Of a DNA stretch of 64,000 nucleotides, positions 24,277 through 33,909 are shown piece by piece. The number at the start of each line of letters is the position of its first letter. Position 1 is the stretch's first letter. Both the position numbers and the translations under genes were made by a program. The notes under the pieces are model-generated. The model worked only from the letters and a program-made list of their open reading frames with translations. It did not search any database and was not told the DNA's origin. This DNA is from CAZPMT01 sp964587655 (GTDB lineage Bacteria > Hydrogenedentota > Hydrogenedentia > Hydrogenedentales > SLHB01), in contig CAZPMT010000005.1 of assembly GCA_964587655.1 (NCBI GenBank), forward strand, positions 38,474 through 102,473. The letters run 5' to 3'.

Positions 24277-25122
24277 ATGAGAAAGGCATTGTGTTTGGCG
24301 ATTCTGCTCTTATCGGTGTGCGCCATCGCGGCCTATGCCAAAGATGCGGCGCCGACGAAGGACGTGGCAGTGGCGGACAAGGACCGGATCGAGAACTGGA
24401 CCGGGAAGACGGTGATGGTGTTCACGCCTCATCCTGACGACGACACGTTCATGTGCGCCGGGATCATGGCGTTGCTTGCGAAGAACGGGAACAAGGTGAT
24501 CATCGTCATCTACACGAACGACAACAAGGGTTCGCTGGACCTCGAGATGACGCGGGAACGGCTGGCGGCAATCCGGCGCGCGGAGGAAGAGGCCGCTTGC
24601 GAAGTGCTCGGCATTCCGAAAGAGAACATCATCTGGCTTGGGTACGAAGACGGTGACCTCGAGTACGCGGACCCGCATCGTCTGCGCGGCGAGGCGTGCC
24701 GCCTGATCAAGAAGCATCGGCCCGACGCGATATTCAGCGTGGACCCTGGGGATGAATTCGAACGCTGGCACAAGACGGACCACCGCATGGCGGCGTTCGT
24801 CACGAAAGACGCCTTTATCGCGTCGGAATGGCATCTGTACTACCCGCAGCACCTGCTCGACGAAGGCCTGAAGCCGTACCGCGTGCCGCTTGCTTTCTAT
24901 TACTACACGACGTCGCCGAACTATACCGTCGACATCACGCCGGTCGTGGAGGACAAGATGAAGGCGGCTGCAAAGCATGTGAGCCAGTTCTCGCCGTCCC
25001 TCGAAAAGTACACGCCGGAGATGAGCGAGCAGACGTTCCAGGTTCTCCGCGCGGGAGGGCTGAGCAGACTCAAAGAGGGCGGCAAGTACGTCGAGAAGTT
25101 TCGCCGGGAAGTAAACCCATAG
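24277..25122 (+). CDS. PIG-L/LmbE family deacetylase, exported
   Basis: A 281-residue protein with a signal peptide (residues 1-21, ...AIAAYA/KD) and the PIG-L zinc site: HPDD at 52-55 and HKTDH at 165-169. Members remove N-acetyl groups from GlcNAc-containing sugars or lipids. It begins with GAGGAGGGAG ten bases before the ATG. It is followed, 35 bases later, by an FGGY sugar kinase and lies divergent to a glycosidase, so a periplasmic amino-sugar deacetylation step is plausible. Confidence 0.88.
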   Translation: MRKALCLAILLLSVCAIAAYAKDAAPTKDVAVADKDRIENWTGKTVMVFTPHPDDDTFMCAGIMALLAKNGNKVIIVIYTNDNKGSLDLEMTRERLAAIRRAEEEAACEVLGIPKENIIWLGYEDGDLEYADPHRLRGEACRLIKKHRPDAIFSVDPGDEFERWHKTDHRMAAFVTKDAFIASEWHLYYPQHLLDEGLKPYRVPLAFYYYTTSPNYTVDITPVVEDKMKAAAKHVSQFSPSLEKYTPEMSEQTFQVLRAGGLSRLKEGGKYVEKFRREVNP

Positions 25123-25157
25123 TAGTGCGAAGTGGAACGGTAACGGAGCGCGGGATT

Positions 25158-26711
25158 ATGCCGCATACCTGCATCCTTGCTTACGATCTGGGCACGACGG
25201 GAAACAAGGCAAGCCTGTTTGACGAAACAGGCGCGTTGCTTGCGTCCTCCTTTCAGCCCTATACCACGTTCTTTCCTCAACCCGGCTGGGCCGAGCAGGA
25301 CCCGGCGGCGTGGTGGAGCAGCGTCGCGGCCACGACGCGTGAGTTGCTCGGCAAGTCCGGTACGAAGCCCACGAGTATCGCGGCGATCGGTCTCTCCGGC
25401 CACATGATGGGCTGCCTTCCAGTGACGGCCGATGGACAGCCGTTGATGAACTCCATCATTCACGCCGACTGCCGCAGCACCAGGGAATGCGCGGAAATCG
25501 ATGCGAGTCTCGGCGGAGAAACCGTGTACCGCATAACCGGGCAGCGTCTGGATCCTCATTATCCTCTCTCGAAAATCATGTGGGTCAAGAAACATTCGCC
25601 CGACCTGTTTCACAAGGCCGCGCTCTTCGTCCAGTGCAAGGATTTCATCGTGTTCCGCTTGACGGGGCGGCTGGGTGTCACCGATTTCTCCGACGCTACC
25701 CTCACGTCGTTGTACGACATCCACGCAATGAAGTGGTCCGAGGAAGTGATGCTCGCCGCCGGCATTGACTCGCGGCTCCTGCCGAGCGTAGTCCCTTCCG
25801 CAACCGTTGCCGGCCACGTAACTCCCGAGGCGGCGGCCTGCACCGGACTGGCCGCGGGCACGCCGGTAATCGTGGGAGCGGGCGACGGCGCCAGCGCGAC
25901 CCTTGGCGCCGGAGCAGTGGCGCCCGGAGACACATACAACTACGTTGGCGGGACTTCCTGGATCGCCACGCTCGTCGAGCGTCCGCCAATCGACCCTCTC
26001 ATGCGCCTGTTCATCTTGGGCACTTGCGAAATGGGCCGATGCTGCGCGGTCGGCACCATTCAGTCCGCGGGGAGCGCCTTGGAGTGGCTCGCCGATACGT
26101 TCTGTCAGAAGGAACGGGAAGAGGCAAGAGATCTGGGCGTGAACGTCTTTGACGCGATGGACCGCTTGGCGCGGCAGAGTCCCCCAGGCGCAAACAAGCT
26201 CTTCTTCCTGCCCTACCTCATGGGCGAGCGCGCCCCCATCTGGGACCCGGACGCCCGCGGCGTCTTACTGGGACTTACACTCGCGCATACTCGATCCGAT
26301 ATCATCCGCGCCGTGCTGGAAGGCGTGGCGTACGCATTGAACAGCATCCTCAGCGTGATGGAGGAACTCGAGATCGGCGTCAAGGATATGCGCATCATCG
26401 GCGGAGGGGCTAAGAGCCACCTCTGGCTCGAGATCATGGCCTCGGTTTACCGGCGGCCGCTACGAATCCCCACGCACGTCCGCGAGGCAACCTCACTCGG
26501 CGCGGCGCTGGCCGCCGGCGTCGGCGTTGGAATCTTCGCCGACTACCCACAAGCCGCCGCCCGCGTCACCGTAGCAAGAGAACAAGACCCGAACCCGGAT
26601 TGGGCGACCCGTTACGTCACACTCCGTTCTTATTACGAATCCCTTTACCCCGCGCTTCGCGACAGCTTCAAACAACTTGCGCAACTCGATGTGGCGGACT
26701 CAGCCTATTGA
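25158..26711 (+). CDS. FGGY-family carbohydrate kinase (xylulokinase-like)
   Basis: A 517-residue two-domain kinase. The N-terminal phosphate loop AYDLGTTGNKASLFDE (residues 8-23), the substrate segment GLSGHMMGCLP, the catalytic-base region GAGDGASATLGAG and the C-terminal adenosine motif IIGGGAKSHLWLEIMA give the FGGY fold, closest in layout to xylulokinase. It phosphorylates an unidentified sugar in the cytoplasm. It follows the PIG-L gene closely and converges with a sialidase gene, the two stop regions overlapping by seven bases. ATG 25158 begins the conserved N-terminus exactly. Confidence 0.9.
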   Translation: MPHTCILAYDLGTTGNKASLFDETGALLASSFQPYTTFFPQPGWAEQDPAAWWSSVAATTRELLGKSGTKPTSIAAIGLSGHMMGCLPVTADGQPLMNSIIHADCRSTRECAEIDASLGGETVYRITGQRLDPHYPLSKIMWVKKHSPDLFHKAALFVQCKDFIVFRLTGRLGVTDFSDATLTSLYDIHAMKWSEEVMLAAGIDSRLLPSVVPSATVAGHVTPEAAACTGLAAGTPVIVGAGDGASATLGAGAVAPGDTYNYVGGTSWIATLVERPPIDPLMRLFILGTCEMGRCCAVGTIQSAGSALEWLADTFCQKEREEARDLGVNVFDAMDRLARQSPPGANKLFFLPYLMGERAPIWDPDARGVLLGLTLAHTRSDIIRAVLEGVAYALNSILSVMEELEIGVKDMRIIGGGAKSHLWLEIMASVYRRPLRIPTHVREATSLGAALAAGVGVGIFADYPQAAARVTVAREQDPNPDWATRYVTLRSYYESLYPALRDSFKQLAQLDVADSAY

Positions 26712-27985
26712 CCGGGGTCGAAGACATTCCGCGCGTCCGAGTCAACAGGAGCTGCTCGCACCTTCGCAGTGTCATCGAGCACGGCCTCGCTGAGACGCCA
26801 GAGGATGACCCCGGCGTCCCGTGGCGATGGGTTGCCGCCTCCGGCATCCGGTTGGCTGCGATACCCGGTTCCAAACGCCGTTAACATCGATCCGTCCGGC
26901 AAGAGGACGGTCGACGTGGCCTGGCAGCTTGCCCACCACTTGTTCTCGCCTTGCCTGTTTCCCTTCCATACATCGAGAATGTAGCGATGATCCAGATCCC
27001 ACGTGCGGCCGTTGTCGCTGCTCACGATGGCCTCGATGCCGAATTGCGGAAATCCGTCCGCCGTGTCCACGTAGCCTTTCCGCACGACGTACGACATCAC
27101 AAGGCGTCCGTCCGGCATCAGCACGAGCGAAGGGTGGTGCCGCCCGTAGTCGTACAACTTCTCGACCGCCGACCATGTGACGCCATTGTCTTGCGAGGTC
27201 GAAACACCAAGGCCCTCGAAGTGGTCGATCCATTCGCCAGCCTTGGACGGAGGGATATCCGTTCTGCACGCGGCCACGAGTCCGCCATTCGCCGCACGAA
27301 CCAGCGCGACCTCGCTGACTTCCTTCCACTGCGGCACTTTGACGCTCGGACTCCACGTCTTTCCCACGTCGTCGCTGAAACGGATGTAGCCCTGCTGGTG
27401 GTTCTTCTCGACCTCCGGAGCGCGCAGCACCGTGTAGCCCGTCTCGATGAGCCGCGTGATCGCGCCCGACGCCGCGTCCTTGTCCACCCAGAGCGGGTCC
27501 CATGTGTACCACGGCTTGCCGTCGCACGTCTGCCCCAGAACCGATAACTCGGCCCACTTGTCCCCGAAGTCGTTGCTCAACCACCGGCGGTCGCCGGTGA
27601 GGAACAACACCTTGCCTTTCCCCAGGTACGTCAGGCTTGTGCCCAACCCGTCGATGCCCTTGCCGTCAGCGTCGAAGATAACGCGCCGCGGGCTCGACCA
27701 CGTCACTCCGCGGTCATCGCTGAACAACACCTCGGCGTGGTGCGGATAATCGCAACCCACCAACATGAGCACGCGGTCCTTCTCGGGCATGTACACGATG
27801 TACGGCACCGCAACCACGCGCTTCCACGATTCGGTGACGATCTCGATCTTCGCGGCCATTCGGACATCCGGTTTCAACCCGTTCAACAAACGCACCTCAT
27901 GCGCCTGCCACTCCGCCGAACACACTGAAGCCACCAAGACTCCCGCCAACGTGCCCAAAAGAGTGATACTCGCCAGTCTTCCCAC
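26705..27985 (-). CDS. secreted sialidase-like (BNR/Asp-box) protein
   Basis: A 426-residue exo-alpha-sialidase-type six-bladed propeller with a signal peptide (GRLASITLLGTLAGVLVASVCSAEW). Asp-box motifs are SDDRGVTW, SDDVGKTW, SQDNGVTW and SSDNGRTW. A GTG start at 27985 with GAGGAG seven bases upstream is preferred; the longer form from ATG 28021 would put twelve polar residues before the signal. It converges on the FGGY kinase gene. Activity on sialic acid cannot be confirmed, since the arginine triad cannot be mapped with certainty. Confidence 0.82.
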   Translation of the reverse strand: MGRLASITLLGTLAGVLVASVCSAEWQAHEVRLLNGLKPDVRMAAKIEIVTESWKRVVAVPYIVYMPEKDRVLMLVGCDYPHHAEVLFSDDRGVTWSSPRRVIFDADGKGIDGLGTSLTYLGKGKVLFLTGDRRWLSNDFGDKWAELSVLGQTCDGKPWYTWDPLWVDKDAASGAITRLIETGYTVLRAPEVEKNHQQGYIRFSDDVGKTWSPSVKVPQWKEVSEVALVRAANGGLVAACRTDIPPSKAGEWIDHFEGLGVSTSQDNGVTWSAVEKLYDYGRHHPSLVLMPDGRLVMSYVVRKGYVDTADGFPQFGIEAIVSSDNGRTWDLDHRYILDVWKGNRQGENKWWASCQATSTVLLPDGSMLTAFGTGYRSQPDAGGGNPSPRDAGVILWRLSEAVLDDTAKVRAAPVDSDARNVFDPGQ

Positions 27986-28218
27986 GGCTATTCTCCTCGT
28001 GAATTCGTCCGGCCCTATCATGCCTTTGTCATTCGGGGAAATCCAGTCGTAAAGATTCAGTCATGGAGGAATACGGGTGCGCTGAAGCTTGCAGGGGCCA
28101 AAAGGACCTGTAGATGAAGGTCAAGTTTGTCAATGTACCCATGACTTATGGTTGCATCCACTCGAAGACCGATCTTGACACCCGCCCCCAGTCAGATAAA
28201 CGGTAACTGTCAGCCCTG

Positions 28219-28923
28219 TTATCCCACCTCTATGAACCGTACGAACTGTTGGCCGATTTCGGAGGTGCGCTGTTCAAGAAGTCCACTGCCCGTCATCATC
28301 ACATGTAAACTATCTCTATTCACGAGACCTCGCTGGTGCAGGTCGCGCCAAAACATGTCGTAGAAGGTCCGCTTATCTTTCAATTCAGGGAACGCATGTT
28401 CGGCTATTTCGTCCAATCCCCCTACGTCTGATGGTGGCAAGGTCGAGCCATTTCGCTGGGCCCACGCCTTCGGATCTTGGAAGAGTTTAAGCAGACGTAG
28501 GTGCCATACCGTTAGCTCATCGACCCACTGCACGAACATCTGCTGTAGCGCTTCTTCGGGTACACGTCCGACAGCGGCGTTGCGAATGGCATTCCGCAGG
28601 GCCTCTCGCTTTTCCTTATTGGCGTTCCGGATTGCCGCTCGGGTGGCGTCCATCAAGAGATCGATAAAGGCGTCGTTCTTCCCAAGTTCCTCAAGGTTAA
28701 CCTTTCCTTCTTTGGCCAGTCCGTCGAGCATCTCGCCGACCATGCGCATCCACTCATCCTTGCGTTTTTCCAAGGGCGGCATAATCAGCGCAGTAAAGAG
28801 CTCAATAGCCCCCTGTCCACCAAGAGGGATAGCCCCAAGAGCCGCGCGCACAAGTGCATGTGCCGTGTCTCCCAAAGAGGCTTTGGGGACTTCCAGTTTC
28901 TTACTCTCCGATTCATGGCGCAT
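28219..28923 (-). CDS. hypothetical protein co-transcribed with DNA methyltransferase
   Basis: A 234-residue protein, mostly helical. A hydrophobic hairpin (ALVRAALGAIPLGGQGAIELFTALIMPPLEKR, about residues 25-55) may insert in a membrane. It is followed by a charged helical segment (ATRAAIRNANKEKREALRNA) and a C-terminal FYDMFWRDLHQRGLVNRDSL...LLEQRTSEIGQQFVRFI stretch resembling a winged-helix-like end. It starts 34 bases after the methyltransferase stop. No function is known to me. The position next to a methyltransferase-nuclease suggests a defence or modification role. Confidence 0.6.
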   Translation of the reverse strand: MRHESESKKLEVPKASLGDTAHALVRAALGAIPLGGQGAIELFTALIMPPLEKRKDEWMRMVGEMLDGLAKEGKVNLEELGKNDAFIDLLMDATRAAIRNANKEKREALRNAIRNAAVGRVPEEALQQMFVQWVDELTVWHLRLLKLFQDPKAWAQRNGSTLPPSDVGGLDEIAEHAFPELKDKRTFYDMFWRDLHQRGLVNRDSLHVMMTGSGLLEQRTSEIGQQFVRFIEVG

Positions 28924-28956
28924 CAGCAGGTCTCCTTCGAGGGCCCAAGCGGCATC

Positions 28957-30687
28957 TCATTCTCCCTCCCCCTGCAACGGAAGCTCTCCTGTCTCCTTCC
29001 CTTGTCCAGATGCTTTCGGCGCTTTCTTGAACGTTGCGCCGACTTGTCTGACCGGGGGCATGTCTATCTGCTTCCCGGCCAGGAGGTCGGCCACCGTCAG
29101 AAGCTGTATCTTCGGATACTTCTTGTTCCACATTTTCGATTCATAGAATCCCGCCGTGACGGCTTCCGTCTGCATCGGTTTGGTGGGGTCTTCCATCGAG
29201 ATCACGACGCCTATCGCGGCCTTTTCCCGCTCCACCACGCCGCGCAGGTCGCGCACGTGATTGGCCGTGACGTGCCCGGCCTTCACGGACAGGATGACCG
29301 ATTCGAACTTCCCGGCGTCGTCGGCCTGAAAGACGATCTTGCCGTCAATGCCCTTGTCCGCGCCCTTCTTCTCTTCCACCGGACGCGCACCCACAAGGCC
29401 CAGCGCCCACCACTGGAATTGATACGGCTCCGACGCGGCCAGCGCCGCCGCGTCCGGCACGCTCACCGGCTCGCCGACCACCTCGAACTCAAGCGAATCG
29501 CCAAACGTATCGCTGAGCCGTTCCTTCATCAGCGTTATCGCAAGGTGCGTGATGTCTATCCCAATCCACCCTCGATTCAACCTCTGCGCAGCCGCAATGG
29601 TCGTTCCGCAGCCGCAGAACGGGTCAAGCACCAAGTCTCCCTCGTTGCTGCTCGCCCGAATGATCCGCTCAACCAGCGCTTCTGGCTTCTGGGTCGGATA
29701 GCCAAGCCGCTCTGCCGCGTGCGCCCCGAGCTGCTCTATGTCATCCCATAGATTCTGAATTGGCATACCCTTTAGCTCATCTACAAAGCTCTTGCGTCTC
29801 AACCTCCCGTTCGGATTCTTGGGAAAATGAATACGTCCCTCTTTGTCCCACTGTTCCATCTTCTCCTTCGTAATCATCCAGCCGTTCGCGGGAGGCTTAT
29901 ACCCCTTATACTCGTAAATCAGATTGGGGCGACGGGCCGGATTAGTCAGACTGGTGGCCTGATACCTTCTACCGTTCTCATCCACCAGAGTAAAGGACCT
30001 CTCGACGTATTCCCGATACTCCTTCGAGTCTCTGTTGTACTGTGGGGTGAACTTCGCTTGGCTCGTCTTCGCATAGAAAAGAATAGTGTCGGTACAGTTA
30101 CCGAATCGGTTCGACTCGTGAACCGCGCTCGAAAAACCGTGTCTCCGTTTCCATGTAATGTCGTTCCGGAAGTTCTCCGGCCCGAAAACGGCATCCATGA
30201 GCAGCTTCAGGTAATGGCTTGCCGCAGGGTCGCAGTGCAGGTAAATGCTCCCGGTGGGCTTCAGCACGCGGCGCATTTCCACGAGGCGCGGGGCCATCAT
30301 CACGAGGTAGGCGAGCATGTCGCAGGGACCGAGGAACGTGCGGAACGCCTGCATGACGTCGGCGACCTTCCCGCCAGCCGTCACAAGCTCGGCATAGACG
30401 GCTTCATCATCCTGACCCCACGTCCAGGTGTCTTCAAAGGCCTGTATCTGAGACGCGGCCTGGGCGCCGTCCTTCTCCTTGAAAAGAACGTTGTAGTTCT
30501 GGTTGCTGTTGAACGGCGGGTCGAGGTAGATGAGGTCAACCGACTCGTCTTTGACGTACCGCCTGAGAATGTCCAGGTTATCGCCGTAGTAAAGCGTGTT
30601 CTCCATATCTACCAGCCCCCCGACATCGGCGACGCGGTCTTGAGCTTCATTCTGCGGTCCCCTCCGTTGCTTCCTCGTGAGGGCCAT
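28957..30687 (-). CDS. beta-class DNA methyltransferase with C-terminal restriction-endonuclease-like domain
   Basis: A 576-residue protein. Motif IV DPPF (56-59) precedes the target-recognition region. Motif I DPFCGCGTT (355-363) comes last, the order of beta-class N6-adenine/N4-cytosine methyltransferases. Residues about 425-540 look like an Mrr-type PD-(D/E)xK domain: FQWWALGLV, GADKGIDGKIVF with D448, and ESVILSVKAG with K469. Methylation and cleavage may thus be joined in one chain. The start could be ATG 30687 or ATG 30606 (MENTLYYGD, the usual domain beginning). A partner gene follows. The 5' side is flanked by an inverted-repeat element. Confidence 0.85.
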   Translation of the reverse strand: MALTRKQRRGPQNEAQDRVADVGGLVDMENTLYYGDNLDILRRYVKDESVDLIYLDPPFNSNQNYNVLFKEKDGAQAASQIQAFEDTWTWGQDDEAVYAELVTAGGKVADVMQAFRTFLGPCDMLAYLVMMAPRLVEMRRVLKPTGSIYLHCDPAASHYLKLLMDAVFGPENFRNDITWKRRHGFSSAVHESNRFGNCTDTILFYAKTSQAKFTPQYNRDSKEYREYVERSFTLVDENGRRYQATSLTNPARRPNLIYEYKGYKPPANGWMITKEKMEQWDKEGRIHFPKNPNGRLRRKSFVDELKGMPIQNLWDDIEQLGAHAAERLGYPTQKPEALVERIIRASSNEGDLVLDPFCGCGTTIAAAQRLNRGWIGIDITHLAITLMKERLSDTFGDSLEFEVVGEPVSVPDAAALAASEPYQFQWWALGLVGARPVEEKKGADKGIDGKIVFQADDAGKFESVILSVKAGHVTANHVRDLRGVVEREKAAIGVVISMEDPTKPMQTEAVTAGFYESKMWNKKYPKIQLLTVADLLAGKQIDMPPVRQVGATFKKAPKASGQGKETGELPLQGEGE

Positions 30688-30767
30688 TATATCCCGTCGC
30701 TGTTTCTATTGACAGTTGCCACACCCCTCTTGGTGCGCCACACGAATTACGGCTTTGACGCCTCGTG

Positions 30768-30908
30768 CCAATTCCCCCTTTGAAGGGGGGTAGGGGGATG
30801 TTCTTCTAGCACAAGAGACATCTATACCGCATGCTCAACATCCCCCTCGCCCCCTTCAAAGGGGGAACTGATGCGGTGGGCTTCAAAGGGGGAATTGATG
30901 CGGTAAAC
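30768..30908. repeat. inverted-repeat element (copy 2) with 27-bp tandem tail
   Basis: Left arm 30768-30802 and right arm 30837-30869 are near reverse complements and match the element at 2388-2493. The right arm runs into two 27-bp direct repeats (30855-30881 and 30882-30908) beginning TTCAAAGGGGGAA, with a weaker third unit after them. It lies in the 436-bp gap between the methyltransferase start and the lon stop; nothing coding is seen in the rest of this gap. Confidence 0.8.
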
Positions 30909-31061
30909 TACGAAGGTGAAATTGGCGTTCTTGGGCGGGCCGGCGACGCACCTTTTCGTTCGGCGCGGGGCGTTGGGAACACCATTTCACGTGCAACTGG
31001 ATTGTGAGGATGTAACTGCCCGTATTATGGGTACGTCATACTGGCGGGTGAGGCGCTCTCG

Positions 31062-31092
31062 TCACAGTTTGTCAAACCACGACAAACTGTGA
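31062..31092. terminator. 12-bp perfect hairpin after lon
   Basis: Arms TCACAGTTTGTC (31062-31073) and GACAAACTGTGA (31081-31092) with a 7-base loop, 32 bases beyond the lon stop in the direction of transcription. There is no clear T-run, so it may be a rho-assisted terminator, an RNA-stabilising hairpin, or an operator. Confidence 0.5.
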
Positions 31093-31123
31093 TGAAACGT
31101 GCCGCACGAGAGGAAAGCGGTGG

Positions 31124-33502
31124 CTACCTGCGCTTGCGTTTCCCGTCGGTGGAAAGCGCTACGCGCAGCACTTCGCTCATGTGCGTCACGTAATGGAAGC
31201 GGATCTTCTTCTTGATGACCGGGGGCACTTCGTCGAGGTCATTCTTGCAGCGCTTCGGCAGGATGATTTCCTCGATGCCGGCGCGGGCGGCGGCCAGGAC
31301 CTTCTCCTTGACGCCGCCGACCGGCAGCACGAGCCCGCGCAGTGTGATCTCGCCCGTCATGGCCAACCCGTTCTTCACCCGCGCCCCGGTCAGCAGTGAA
31401 GCAATCGCGGTGAGGATCGTGACACCTGCGCTCGGTCCGTCTTTCGGGACGGCGCCTGCGGGAACGTGGATGTGAATGTCCTGTTTCGCGAAATCATCCA
31501 CCGGCACGCCAAGCGCCTGCGCATTGGATCGAACGTAGCTCAGGGCGGTCTGCGCGGACTCCTTCATAACGTCGCCGAGCTGGCCCGTGAGAAGCAGATT
31601 GCCTTTGCCGTCCATCCGGGTTGCTTCTATGAACAAGATGTCGCCGCCGGTCGCCGTCCACGCCAGTCCCACGGCCACGCCGGGAATCCGCGTGCGTTCG
31701 GCGGCGTCAAAGTAGAACTTCTCGTTGCCGAGGTACGTCCGCAAGTCGTCCTTGTCGACCGCAATCGGGGCCCTCCGGCCTTGGGCGAAGCTGTAGGCGC
31801 AGCCCCGGCATACGTTTGCTATCTCGCGCTCGAGATTTCGCACGCCGGCCTCGCGGGTGTATCCGGTCACGATCCTCCTCAACGCGCCTTGGGTCATACG
31901 GAGTTTCTTGGGCGGAATTCCGTTCGAGGCCATCTGTCTTGGAACAAGGTACGTCTTGGCGATCTGCAGTTTCTCTTCCATGGTGTACCCGGGGATCTCG
32001 ATGACTTCCATGCGGTCGCGCAGCGCCCACGGCACCGTGTCCAGGACGTTTCCCGTGGCTATGAACATGACCTTTGACAGATCGAACGGGACGTTGAGGT
32101 AGTGATCGACGAAGGAATCGTTCTGCGCCGGGTCAAGCACCTCGAGCAGCGCCGACGATGGGTCGCCGCGAAAATCCGAGCCCACCTTGTCGATCTCGTC
32201 GAGCATGAAGACCGGGTTGTTCGATCCGGCCTTGCGGATGTTCTGAATGATCCGCCCTGGCAGCGCCCCGATGTACGTCTTGCGATGTCCGCGGATCTCG
32301 GCCTCATCGTGCATTCCGCCCAGCGATATGCGCGTGAACTTGCGGGCCAGCGCGCGCGCGATGGATTTTCCGAGAGAGGTCTTCCCCACTCCCGGCGGCC
32401 CCACAAAGCACAGGATAGCTCCGGAAGCGTCGGGCTTGAGCTTCCTCACCGCGAGGTACTCGATGATGCGGCGCTTCACTTTCGCGAGGCCGTAGTGATC
32501 CTCATCGAGGATTCCCTCGGCGCGCGAGAGGTCGAGTTGGTCGGTTGTCGAAACGTTCCACGGCAACTCGACGATCCAATCGAGATACGTCGTAAGGATC
32601 GGGTATTCCGCGGCGGCCTCGTTCATCTGCGACAGACGGTCGAGCTCGCGCAGCGCCTCTTTCTTCACGTCCTCCGGAAGACCGAGAGCCTCTATCTTTC
32701 GTTGATACTCAGCCACCTCGGGCCGCTTCGCGGCGCCTTCGCCTAATTCGTCTTGGATCGCCTTCATTTGTTGACGGAGAAAGAACTCCCGCTGACCCTT
32801 GTCGATGGAGTTCTTCACGTCATGCTGGATCTTGTTCGAGACCTCCTGGTACTCGAGTTCGCGGGCCAGGATGTGCGTCAGGATCTCGAGTCGCTCTTTC
32901 CGGCTCTGCGCCGAGAGAACTTTCTGCTTCTCGTCGACGGGAACATTCAGGTTGCCGGCAATCAAGTCCGCGAGAAACCCCGGGTCGTCGAGGTTTTGCA
33001 GCACGGCCGCCGCGGCGTCGGGGATATCCGGCGACATGCGGATAAACTGGGTCATCTGGGCCTTGACAACGTTTGCAAGGGGCGCGATGTCCTCGGACTT
33101 GTCCCGCTCTTCGTCAACGAGGCGGATCCGCACGACGGGATACGGTTCGGTCTGAACGAGTTCAACGGCCTGAAAGCGCCGCAAAGCCTGGACCACGACG
33201 TTCACGTGGCCTTCCGAGGTGTGCTGCAACTGCATGATGCGCCCAATGCAGCCTATCGGATACGCGTCTTTGAGTTCGTGGTTCTCCGCGGCTTCGGGGT
33301 GCAAGGTCAGCATGGCCAGCAGCCGCTGTCCCATCGCCGCGTCGTCCACAAGCTTAACGTCCGGCGCACCTGCAAAACGAAAAGGGACCAATGACATCGG
33401 AAACACGACCTGCCCTTGCAGGAAAAGCAGCGGCAAAGTCTCGGGAGGTCCCGGTTCGTCCTCCGGCTTGGTCTCGACTTTGACAATCTCCATCTCGCTC
33501 AT
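31124..33502 (-). CDS. lon: ATP-dependent protease La
   Basis: A 792-residue LonA protease. The N-terminal substrate-binding domain (residues about 20-210) leads into a coiled-coil linker (to 300), an AAA+ module with Walker A GPPGVGKTS (368-376) and Walker B-like FMLDEIDK, and the proteolytic domain with the Ser-Lys dyad in PKDGPSAG (Ser about 691) and GGVKEK (Lys about 732). It degrades misfolded and regulatory proteins. Its ATG shares one base with the hsp20 stop (TAATG), so the two heat-shock genes are translationally coupled behind the promoter at 33918-33946. Confidence 0.97.
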   Translation of the reverse strand: MSEMEIVKVETKPEDEPGPPETLPLLFLQGQVVFPMSLVPFRFAGAPDVKLVDDAAMGQRLLAMLTLHPEAAENHELKDAYPIGCIGRIMQLQHTSEGHVNVVVQALRRFQAVELVQTEPYPVVRIRLVDEERDKSEDIAPLANVVKAQMTQFIRMSPDIPDAAAAVLQNLDDPGFLADLIAGNLNVPVDEKQKVLSAQSRKERLEILTHILARELEYQEVSNKIQHDVKNSIDKGQREFFLRQQMKAIQDELGEGAAKRPEVAEYQRKIEALGLPEDVKKEALRELDRLSQMNEAAAEYPILTTYLDWIVELPWNVSTTDQLDLSRAEGILDEDHYGLAKVKRRIIEYLAVRKLKPDASGAILCFVGPPGVGKTSLGKSIARALARKFTRISLGGMHDEAEIRGHRKTYIGALPGRIIQNIRKAGSNNPVFMLDEIDKVGSDFRGDPSSALLEVLDPAQNDSFVDHYLNVPFDLSKVMFIATGNVLDTVPWALRDRMEVIEIPGYTMEEKLQIAKTYLVPRQMASNGIPPKKLRMTQGALRRIVTGYTREAGVRNLEREIANVCRGCAYSFAQGRRAPIAVDKDDLRTYLGNEKFYFDAAERTRIPGVAVGLAWTATGGDILFIEATRMDGKGNLLLTGQLGDVMKESAQTALSYVRSNAQALGVPVDDFAKQDIHIHVPAGAVPKDGPSAGVTILTAIASLLTGARVKNGLAMTGEITLRGLVLPVGGVKEKVLAAARAGIEEIILPKRCKNDLDEVPPVIKKKIRFHYVTHMSEVLRVALSTDGKRKRR

Positions 33503-33885
33503 TACGAAATCTTCCTTGGTATTCTCACCTTAAGGCAGCCTTCCGCGTAAGACGCCTCGATGCGATCCACGTCCGCCCAATGCGGCAAAGGCAGTTCCCG
33601 CGCGAAAGGACCATAGGGTATTTCCATCTGGAGCACCCGTTGCGTACCCTCGGGGATCATCTTAGGGCGGATTCCGCTGATCCGCAGCCGATCTCCAAAC
33701 ACTGCGACCTGAACGTGGGCGCGATCCACGCCCGGAAGTTCCGCCACTACTAGAATGGCCCCGGGCTGTTCGTAGATATCGACGTGCGGGACCCACGCAA
33801 CCTCCGGCGTATGTCCGACCGGGGATTCATCGCCGATAATCGTGCGCGTGTATGTTTCGAGAAGGAAATGAGAAAAGCGTTTCAT
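33502..33885 (-). CDS. small heat shock protein, Hsp20/alpha-crystallin family
   Basis: A 127-residue small chaperone. The alpha-crystallin domain spans about residues 35-125: VDIYEQPGAILVVAELPGV and ISGIRPKMIPEGTQRVLQMEIPYGPFARELPLP, ending with CLKVRIPRK near the C-terminus. It holds unfolding proteins during stress. ATG 33885 is chosen; a GTG one codon upstream is also possible. The gene is first in an operon with lon. Confidence 0.92.
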   Translation of the reverse strand: MKRFSHFLLETYTRTIIGDESPVGHTPEVAWVPHVDIYEQPGAILVVAELPGVDRAHVQVAVFGDRLRISGIRPKMIPEGTQRVLQMEIPYGPFARELPLPHWADVDRIEASYAEGCLKVRIPRKIS

Positions 33886-33909
33886 CACCGCCCCATCCTA
33901 GTTTGCCCT

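Noticed and set aside
21602..24280. Long plus-strand frames (427 and 419 codons) opposite the GH20-like gene
   Set aside because: Antisense shadows of a GC-rich coding region; the minus strand has the signal peptide, ribosome site and family motifs.
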